Shown: piece by piece, positions 25,480-32,273 of the stretch
Position numbering within the stretch: the stretch's first letter is position 1
Layout of the letters: each line of letters opens with the position of its first letter
From: Paludibacteraceae bacterium
GTDB taxonomy: Bacteria; Bacteroidota; Bacteroidia; Bacteroidales; Paludibacteraceae
DNA length: 64,000 bases
Reading direction: 5' to 3'
Assembly: GCA_017450435.1 (NCBI GenBank)
Contig: JAFSTO010000049.1
Location: forward strand, 1 to 64,000
The notes under the pieces: model-generated
Told to the model about the DNA's origin: nothing
Seen by the model: only the letters and a program-made list of their open reading frames with translations
Database searches by the model: none
Program-made: the position numbers and the translations under genes

Positions 25480-26829
25480 TCAGTCTTCCTTATGCTCTTT
25501 AATAAGTATAACGGCGGCAGCTCCGCAAACAAGCAACACTCCTGCCACAACAAGCATAGCCGATTGTGTTCCTACCAAGCGCAGAATCAGTCCGCCACAC
25601 AGAGCAGCTATAATCTGCGGCAGACAGATAGTGCAGTTGAAAAGACCAAGATAGTAGCCCATATTGTCGCCCTTGAGCGAATTAGTGAGAATAGTGAAAG
25701 GCAAAGCCAACATTGCTGCCCAAGCGGCACCGATAAGCAAATAACTGCCCCACAACACGTGTTGGTCATTGACGAAAATTATCGAGCAGAATCCCACGGC
25801 ACCGACAAGCAACGAAATTATATACGCGCCCTTATTACCGAAGCGATGTTCTAAAACGGGCAGCACCATCGCCCAGAGTAGCGAGCCGACAGCCTGTACG
25901 GCGAAACATACGCCCACCCAATCGCCTGCCGACTGGAATGCTTGCGACGCTGTTGAAGCGCCATCCCAGCCAAAACACTGCAAGGCAATAGCACCGTTGG
26001 AATACGTCCACATATAAAGGAATGCCGCCCAACAGAAGAACTGTACGAGGCCTACAGTCCAAAACGTTTTAGGAGCATCAATGAGCAGACGTACAAATGA
26101 CGGATTCTCCTTCTTATCTTCCGGCGCACCAACAATACCATGGAAGTGCTTGTACTCTTCAGGATTCATCTCCTTGACGGCAAAGAACGTGTAGAGCACA
26201 CATATTATAAGAATAGCCGCACCTATGTAGAACGACCACTTAACCGAATCGGGTATAACACCCTCCGGAGCTATATTACTAATACCAATCCACGAGAAGA
26301 AATACGGGAACAGATAGCCGACGAGCGAGCCGGCATTGCAGAGTGCAGACTGAATGGCGTACGCCGTACCTTTCTGCTCCTCATTCACCATATCACCCAC
26401 CATCATCTTAAACGGCTGCATGGCTATATTGATACTCGTATCAAGGAAAATGAGCGAGAACAAACCAAACCACATAGCAGCGTTCAAGCCGAGAAATAGC
26501 GCCTGAGTAAAGGTAAAATCACCTGCATTAGGCAACAGCAACATCACCGCCACTGCAATCAAAGCACCCACAAGCAAATAAGGCTTGCGTCTGCCTAAGC
26601 GACACCATGTCTTGTCAGAGTACTTACCGATAAGAGGCTGAACAATCATACCCATCAGCGGCGGAAGCACCCAAAAAAACGAGAGTTGATGAGGATCAGC
26701 TCCTAACGTGGCAAAAATACGTGAGATGTTAGCACTCTGCAGGGCATATGCAATCTGCACTCCAAAAAAACCTGCACTCAAATTAAACAATTGAAACGAA
26801 GAAAGGTTTCGTTTTGATGATGTTTCCAT
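25480..26829 (-). CDS. MFS sugar transporter, SLC45-like
   Basis: A 449-residue inner-membrane carrier with about 12 membrane segments. PPLMGMIVQPLIGKYSDKTW followed by RLGRRKPYLLVGA contains the RxGRR motif between segments 2 and 3 that marks the SLC45-like sugar:proton symporters. Relatives in Bacteroidota sit in maltose/starch-type loci and move glucose or malto-oligosaccharides from the periplasm to the cytoplasm. It is the first gene of the run MFS, SusC, SusD, SusE-like, and has a good promoter at 26919-26948. The substrate is inferred from family and context. Confidence 0.85.
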   Translation of the reverse strand: METSSKRNLSSFQLFNLSAGFFGVQIAYALQSANISRIFATLGADPHQLSFFWVLPPLMGMIVQPLIGKYSDKTWCRLGRRKPYLLVGALIAVAVMLLLPNAGDFTFTQALFLGLNAAMWFGLFSLIFLDTSINIAMQPFKMMVGDMVNEEQKGTAYAIQSALCNAGSLVGYLFPYFFSWIGISNIAPEGVIPDSVKWSFYIGAAILIICVLYTFFAVKEMNPEEYKHFHGIVGAPEDKKENPSFVRLLIDAPKTFWTVGLVQFFCWAAFLYMWTYSNGAIALQCFGWDGASTASQAFQSAGDWVGVCFAVQAVGSLLWAMVLPVLEHRFGNKGAYIISLLVGAVGFCSIIFVNDQHVLWGSYLLIGAAWAAMLALPFTILTNSLKGDNMGYYLGLFNCTICLPQIIAALCGGLILRLVGTQSAMLVVAGVLLVCGAAAVILIKEHKED

Positions 26830-26918
26830 GTTTTTATGCTATCAGAATCGGTCGCTCAGTCCCGCAAAAAAGCGCTATAACGATAGTTAAAAGCGACAAC
26901 ACGCGGTTATTGAACATG

Positions 26919-26948
26919 CAAAGTTAATATATTTTTTTCAAACAACAA
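26919..26948 (-). promoter_or_regulatory. Promoter of the MFS-SusC-SusD operon
   Basis: Minus strand: TTG, 19-base spacer, TAACTTTG (26919-26926). The leader is about 85 bases. It is divergent from the recQ promoter across an A/T-rich region. Confidence 0.65.
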
Positions 26949-26996
26949 TACTTTTCCCCTTTTTTTTTTATTTTTTTCAAAAAAATACATTATGTG

Positions 26997-27027
26997 TTTG
27001 TGCAGTCAGAAAAATGTTATACCTTTG
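26997..27027 (+). promoter_or_regulatory. Promoter of recQ
   Basis: TTTG at 26997-27000, a 19-base spacer and TACCTTTG at 27020-27027. The start site would fall near 27034, which rules out the longer recQ reading frame that opens at 26992. Confidence 0.7.
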
Positions 27028-27048
27028 TGTTTCCAAATGAAAATTTGC

Positions 27049-29232
27049 ATGAACAGACACGAACAACTGACAGAAGCACTCAAGCTGAATTTCGGCTACG
27101 ATAGTTTCAAAGGAAATCAGGAAGCCATTATCAGCAATCTGATGGACGGGAACGACACCTTTGTCTTAATGCCGACAGGTGGCGGCAAAAGCCTTTGCTA
27201 CCAACTGCCGTCGCTGCTGATGGACGGTGTAGCCATTGTCATCTCGCCGCTCATTGCACTAATGAAGAACCAAGTGGATGCAATGCGCAACTACTCAGAC
27301 GAGGACGGCATAGCACACTTTATCAACTCATCGCTGTCCAAACCGGAGATACTCGCTGTCAAAGAAGATATATTAGCAGGCAAAACCAAATTGTTATACT
27401 TAGCGCCTGAGAGTCTGCAGAAAGGGGAGAATATTGATTTCCTTCGCCAGGTAAAAATATCATTCTATGCCATTGACGAAGCGCATTGTATATCCGAATG
27501 GGGGCATGATTTCAGACCTGAATACCGAAAGATTCAACCCATTGTCGAAAACATTGGCAAAGCGCCGATTATAGCCCTCACCGCCACCGCAACCCCCAAA
27601 GTGCAACAAGACATTCAAAAAAACCTCGGCATGATGAACGCCAAGGTCTTCAAGTCTTCTTTTAACCGTCCGAACTTGTACTATGAGGTGCGTCCGAAAA
27701 CTGAAGATGTGGACAAAGACCTCATCCGTTTCATTAAAAGTATGGACGACAAGTCCGGCATTATCTACTGCCTCAGCCGCAAGACGGTGGAAGAGTTGGC
27801 AGCCATACTCAAGGCTAACAACATAGAGGCTATGCCATATCACGCAGGCATGGACTCGCAACTCCGCTCGGAGACGCAAGACGCCTTCCTCATGGAAAAA
27901 TGCCAGATAATAGTTGCAACCATCGCTTTCGGAATGGGCATTGACAAACCCGACGTACGCTTCGTCATTCACTATGATGTACCCAAATCGCTGGAAGGCT
28001 ATTATCAGGAAACAGGTCGTGCCGGCCGCGACGGAGGCGAGGGACTGTGCATCTGCTATTATTCACCAAAAGATATAGAACGGCTGAAGAAATTCATGCT
28101 CGACAAACAACCGACAGAGAAAGAGATTGGCACGCAACTGCTCTTCGAGATGCAAAGTTACTGCGAGAGTAATATCTGCCGCCGGAAACTTCTGCTCCAC
28201 TACTTCGGTGAAGAATACGAAGAGGAGAAATGCGGGAACTGCGACAATTGCAAGAAAAACTACAGCCTGATTGATGCTTCTGAATTGCTTGCTCTCATCA
28301 TTGAGACGGTTCAGGAACTTAAAGAGAAATTCAAGGCTGACCATATAGTAGATATTCTCAAAGGCCGCGAAACGGCAGCCGTCACATCATACAACCACAC
28401 AGAGTTAGACAGTTTCGGCGCAGCTGAGGATACCGATGAATCTACTCTCTACGCCATCATCCGCCAAGCAATGCTCGCCGGATACATCAAAAAGGATATC
28501 GACAGCTACGGCGATATCAAGATAACCACTGCCGGCAAGAAGTTTGCAAAGAAACCGGTAGAGTTTAAGGTTCCTGTTGAGCAAGAGAGTGACGAAGAAG
28601 AAGCTATAATGTCAGAGAACATGGCCGGTTGTGCAGCGGCTGACGATGTGCTCTACTCCATTCTGAAAGACACACGTAAGAAAATCTCCAAACAACTCAA
28701 TGTTCCGCCATTTGTTATTTTCCAGGACCCGAGTCTCGAGGCAATGGCGACAACCTACCCCATTACATACGAGGAACTACAGAACATTCCCGGGGTCGGT
28801 GCCGGCAAGGCAAAACGCTACGGGGAAGAGTTCCTGAATATCATCAAGACCTACGTTGAAGAGAATGATATCATTCGTCCTGAGGATATGCGAATCCGAA
28901 CTGTGGCGAAGAACTCCCAGCAAAAAATCTCCATCATTCAGGCCATTGACCGTCGTGTGGACCTTGACGACCTCGCAGAGTCGAAAGGCATGTCAATGGA
29001 TGAGTTGCTGGACGAGATCGAGGCTATCGTTTATAGCGGAACAAAACTCAACATCAACTACTTTATCGAGGAGATAATGGACCCCGATAAAGAGGAAGAG
29101 ATATACGATTACTTCCGCGGTGCCAGCACCGATAATGTAAAGACCGCCCTGCGTGAGATTGACGAAGATGATGTAAGTGAGATAGACGTAAGACTCGTCA
29201 GGATAAAGTTCCAAAGCGAGCTCGGCAACTAA
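27049..29232 (+). CDS. recQ: ATP-dependent DNA helicase RecQ
   Basis: A 727-residue 3'-5' DNA helicase that unwinds forks and recombination intermediates. SF2 motifs are in order: QEAII, LMPTGGGKSLCYQLP (Walker A), DEAHCISEWGHDFRPEY (Walker B and aromatic loop), ALTATAT, and the ETGRAGRDG arginine-finger motif. The zinc-binding segment CRRKLLLHYFGE...CGNCDNC has four cysteines, then a winged-helix region and an HRDC domain (about 550-620). The extra C-terminal helical tail (about 620-727) is usual for Bacteroidales RecQ. The start was chosen at MNRHEQL (27049), since the promoter lies just upstream; ATG 27037 is the alternative. Confidence 0.95.
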   Translation: MNRHEQLTEALKLNFGYDSFKGNQEAIISNLMDGNDTFVLMPTGGGKSLCYQLPSLLMDGVAIVISPLIALMKNQVDAMRNYSDEDGIAHFINSSLSKPEILAVKEDILAGKTKLLYLAPESLQKGENIDFLRQVKISFYAIDEAHCISEWGHDFRPEYRKIQPIVENIGKAPIIALTATATPKVQQDIQKNLGMMNAKVFKSSFNRPNLYYEVRPKTEDVDKDLIRFIKSMDDKSGIIYCLSRKTVEELAAILKANNIEAMPYHAGMDSQLRSETQDAFLMEKCQIIVATIAFGMGIDKPDVRFVIHYDVPKSLEGYYQETGRAGRDGGEGLCICYYSPKDIERLKKFMLDKQPTEKEIGTQLLFEMQSYCESNICRRKLLLHYFGEEYEEEKCGNCDNCKKNYSLIDASELLALIIETVQELKEKFKADHIVDILKGRETAAVTSYNHTELDSFGAAEDTDESTLYAIIRQAMLAGYIKKDIDSYGDIKITTAGKKFAKKPVEFKVPVEQESDEEEAIMSENMAGCAAADDVLYSILKDTRKKISKQLNVPPFVIFQDPSLEAMATTYPITYEELQNIPGVGAGKAKRYGEEFLNIIKTYVEENDIIRPEDMRIRTVAKNSQQKISIIQAIDRRVDLDDLAESKGMSMDELLDEIEAIVYSGTKLNINYFIEEIMDPDKEEEIYDYFRGASTDNVKTALREIDEDDVSEIDVRLVRIKFQSELGN

Positions 29233-29251
29233 CAACAAAAAAAATTTTTCA

Positions 29252-30565
29252 TTGCATCGCAACGAAATAGATATTATCACCCTCGGTTGCTCAAAAAACC
29301 TTGTTGACGCAGAACGTCTGATGCGGCGGTTAGAAGCTGCCGGATATCGTTGTGTGCATGACTCTGCACATCCGCAAGGCGAGATTGCCGTTATTAACAC
29401 CTGCGGTTTCATTGGTGATGCCAAAGAGGAGAGTATCAACACTATCCTCGCCTTTGGCGACAGAAAACGTCGCGGCGAACTAAAAAAACTCTACGTAATG
29501 GGGTGCCTCAGCGAACGCTACCGCGCAGACCTTGAGGCAGAAATGCCTGAGGTGGACCGCTATTTCGGAAAGTTCGACTATATGGACCTTGTCGGCGAAC
29601 TGCTCAACAATCGTCCATCCACCATCTGCATTCCCCCATACGAGCGTGTAATCACCACCCCAAAGCACTACGCGTATCTGAAGATTTCCGAGGGTTGTAA
29701 TCGCTATTGCAGCTATTGTGCCATTCCTCTCATTACCGGCAGACACCGCTCTCTCCCGATGGACGAACTGCTACAAGAAGCACGCTGGTTAGCGACACAG
29801 GGAGTTAGTGAGGTGAACGTCATTGCTCAAGACCTCTCTGCATACGGCACTGATATCTACGGCACACACAAACTACCGGAGTTAGTAGAACGAATGTCAG
29901 ACATTAAAGGTATCAATTGGATCCGCCTCCATTATACCTACCCCACTGACTTCCCTATCGACCTGCTTCGCGTAATGCGCGAGCGAGACAATGTTTGCAA
30001 ATACCTTGACATTGCCTTGCAGCATAGCAGCGACCATATATTAAGCCTCATGCGCCGACATATAACGGCTGCTGAGCAAGAGGAACTAATACGAACAATA
30101 CGCAAGGATGTGCCAAACATATATCTTCGCACCACACTGATGGTCGGGCACCCGGGAGAGACAGAGGAGGATTTTGAGAATCTCAAAGATTTCACTCGCC
30201 GCATGCGTTTTGAGCGTATGGGGTGTTTTGCCTACTCGCACGAAGAGGGGACTTGGTCATACAACCACTACACCGACGATGTACCGGAAGAGGTTAAACA
30301 GCGTCGCGTAGATGAACTCATGTCTATACAAGAAACTATCGCTGCGGAAGTGGCAGAACAGAGTATCGGCAAACGCATAAAAGTAATGGTGGACAGAGAA
30401 GAAGGCGACTATTTCGTATGTCGCACCGAATGGGATTCGCCTGAAGTGGACTGCGAAGTGCTACTCAAACGGTCAGACAAAACGACATCAGTACATGTAG
30501 GCACATTGCAAGACGTGACGATAACCGGAAGTGAAAATTTTGACCTATACGCTACTATTGTATGA
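29252..30565 (+). CDS. rimO: Ribosomal protein S12 methylthiotransferase RimO
   Basis: A 437-residue radical-SAM enzyme with two iron-sulfur clusters that methylthiolates the conserved Asp of ribosomal protein S12. The N-terminal MTTase domain has LGCSKNLVDAE, NTCGFIGDAKEES and GCLSERY (three cluster cysteines). The radical-SAM motif is SEGCNRYCSYCAIP (about 149-162), and a C-terminal TRAM domain ends the protein. The start is TTG at 29252; no ATG fits, and only 19 bases separate it from recQ. Its stop overlaps the HU start (ATGA). Confidence 0.96.
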   Translation: MHRNEIDIITLGCSKNLVDAERLMRRLEAAGYRCVHDSAHPQGEIAVINTCGFIGDAKEESINTILAFGDRKRRGELKKLYVMGCLSERYRADLEAEMPEVDRYFGKFDYMDLVGELLNNRPSTICIPPYERVITTPKHYAYLKISEGCNRYCSYCAIPLITGRHRSLPMDELLQEARWLATQGVSEVNVIAQDLSAYGTDIYGTHKLPELVERMSDIKGINWIRLHYTYPTDFPIDLLRVMRERDNVCKYLDIALQHSSDHILSLMRRHITAAEQEELIRTIRKDVPNIYLRTTLMVGHPGETEEDFENLKDFTRRMRFERMGCFAYSHEEGTWSYNHYTDDVPEEVKQRRVDELMSIQETIAAEVAEQSIGKRIKVMVDREEGDYFVCRTEWDSPEVDCEVLLKRSDKTTSVHVGTLQDVTITGSENFDLYATIV

Positions 30566-30849
30566 CAAGAAAAGAACTCATATCAGCTATTGCTGCAGAC
30601 AACGATACTACACTTGTACAAGCAGAAGCACTACTCAGTGCCACCACTGAGATTATCACCAATAGTCTAATTGAAGGACAAAGTGTGATGCTGCAGAACT
30701 TTGGTACATTCGAGATCAAAGAGAAAAAAGAACGACTAAGCGTACACCCGAAAACCGGTGTGCGAACTCTGACCCCACCAAAACTACAAGTAAATTTCAA
30801 GCCGGCCACTATACTGAAAGATGAAGTGAAAGAGAAAAAAGCTGATTGA
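30562..30849 (+). CDS. HU-family DNA-binding protein
   Basis: A 95-residue histone-like protein with the HU/IHF fold. The N-terminal helices MTRKELISAIAADNDTTL are followed by VMLQNFGTFEIKEKKER and a DNA-binding arm with HPKTGVRTLTPPKL, in which the proline-bearing tip is present. The ATG overlaps the rimO stop by four bases, so the genes are translationally coupled. A second, much larger HU-domain protein follows 19 bp downstream. Confidence 0.93.
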   Translation: MTRKELISAIAADNDTTLVQAEALLSATTEIITNSLIEGQSVMLQNFGTFEIKEKKERLSVHPKTGVRTLTPPKLQVNFKPATILKDEVKEKKAD

Positions 30850-30868
30850 CAAATGCTGATTGCTAAAG

Positions 30869-32104
30869 ATGGCAGAAGAAAAACTAACCATAGTTGATGT
30901 AAGAAAACGACTTGCACGTGAGACGGGTGTTGATGAATCAACAGCCGGCGCCTTTCTTGCATCGTTTATCAATAATGTTACAAGCGGTCTGAAGAAAGAC
31001 CGGATTGTTCGCATAGGCGGACTCGGCACCTTCAAACTGCAGTGGGTGGAGCCAAGGCGAAGTGTCAATATATCTACAGGTGAAGCCATTATCATAGACG
31101 GATACCAGAAACTAAGTTTCACCCCCGACACCTCATTGCGCGAAATTATCAATGCACCATTCGCCGGTTTGGACTCTATCGTGCTTGACGAACAGGGAAA
31201 CCCGTTGCCTGACCAACCACAACAACAAACACCACTTACACCACTGCAAAAACTTGATAAACAGGCTCTCGAAATCAAAGACATCCTTGCCGATATAGGA
31301 CAAGACTCAACAGATATTTCAGAGGAGCACGAGAACACAGACGGCCTCAATCCTTCAGAAATAAATGATTATTCGGATAATCAAGAAATAGCAGATAACT
31401 CGGATAACTCGGATAACTCGGATAATTCGGAAAACCTAACCTCCTCCAAAGCGCCGATTAAGCCTCTAAAGCCTTTCAGACCATGGTTAGTGGCTATTAT
31501 TACAATCTTAGTGTTCTGCCTGATGCTTGTGGCAGGGTACTTCTATCTGCAATACAAAGTAGAACAATGGGCAGATACGCTGAACGGTAAGGTTAACAAA
31601 ACAGAAAAAACACAGGAGCCGACAGTCTCCGTCAGTGTTCCGATGCCGGACACCATTACACTTCCCACGGAACAGCCCATGAACAGTATTATCACCGAAC
31701 ATACGGAGCAACCCGAAGATGATAATATAACCGAACCTGTAAAACAACAGGAAGAACCAAAATCGTCCCCCCACAAAAAGACACAGGCACAAATTCCTCA
31801 GACGGATATTGACGCGTTCTTCAGCGGCACACGAGCTTACCCTGACACAAAAACCATTGTTACGGTCAATCCCGGCAGCAGGCTTGCGTGGATTGCGAAA
31901 AAGCAATACGGCAGAAAGGACTTTTGGGTTTTCATCTATGAAGCAAACCGCGACAAGATAAAAGACCCTGCCAACGTACAGGTCGGTACAGAACTGCGAA
32001 TACCAAAGTTGCCTGAATATATTCTCCACCCCGCAGACGAAGACGCCCTCCAAGCAAACATCAAAGCGTTGGAACAACAATATCTGAAAGTGACTAAGTA
32101 CTAA
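30869..32104 (+). CDS. HU-domain protein with transmembrane helix and LysM domain
   Basis: A 411-residue protein with an unusual domain order. Residues 1-90 form an HU-like DNA-binding domain (TIVDVRKRLARETGVDESTAG, RIVRIGGLGTFKL). Residues about 90-205 are an acidic, Gln/Asn-rich linker with four D-N-S repeats. A single hydrophobic helix (about 210-230, WLVAIITILVFCLMLVAGYF) and a Pro/Thr/Glu-rich stalk follow. Near 330-380 is a LysM-like module (TVNPGSRLAWIAKKQYGRKDFWVFIYEAN...GTELRIP). The topology suggests DNA binding inside and glycan binding outside. It is third in the rimO-HU operon. A TTG nine bases upstream is less likely than the ATG at 30869. Confidence 0.85.
   Translation: MAEEKLTIVDVRKRLARETGVDESTAGAFLASFINNVTSGLKKDRIVRIGGLGTFKLQWVEPRRSVNISTGEAIIIDGYQKLSFTPDTSLREIINAPFAGLDSIVLDEQGNPLPDQPQQQTPLTPLQKLDKQALEIKDILADIGQDSTDISEEHENTDGLNPSEINDYSDNQEIADNSDNSDNSDNSENLTSSKAPIKPLKPFRPWLVAIITILVFCLMLVAGYFYLQYKVEQWADTLNGKVNKTEKTQEPTVSVSVPMPDTITLPTEQPMNSIITEHTEQPEDDNITEPVKQQEEPKSSPHKKTQAQIPQTDIDAFFSGTRAYPDTKTIVTVNPGSRLAWIAKKQYGRKDFWVFIYEANRDKIKDPANVQVGTELRIPKLPEYILHPADEDALQANIKALEQQYLKVTKY
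31394..31429 (+). repeat. Four 9-bp tandem repeats inside the HU-LysM gene
   Basis: GATAACTCG occurs three times (31394, 31403, 31412) and GATAATTCG once (31421), encoding four consecutive Asp-Asn-Ser units in the cytoplasmic linker. The unit is a multiple of three, so copy changes keep the frame. Confidence 0.95.
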
Positions 32105-32140
32105 GTAACTAATTACTAAGTACAAAGTGACAAAGTACAA

Positions 32141-32235
32141 CGTGTAGAGACAACGGGGTCCCGGTGAACAACATGAAGTGGGATGTCAGACGGTAATTGG
32201 CATTGTAATATGTGGTGGCACTTACCGTCTATCAA
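32141..32235. repeat. Dispersed intergenic repeat, copy 3
   Basis: CGTGTAGAGAC, a GGTGAACAACATGAAGTGGG block, GTCAGACGGTAATTGG, then GCACTTACCGTCTATCAAA. Just upstream, TACTAAGTAC/TACAAAGTGAC phrases (32085-32138) are repeated and run into the end of the HU-LysM gene. It fills most of the 169-bp gap before uvrA. Confidence 0.75.
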
Positions 32236-32273
32236 ACAAATAAAGGGATAAAGGTGGAACAAGCTGATACGAT

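Noticed and set aside
31508-32140. 210-codon minus-strand frame with hydrophobic stretches
   Set aside because: It is antisense to the HU-LysM gene; the apparent hydrophobicity comes from reversed codons.
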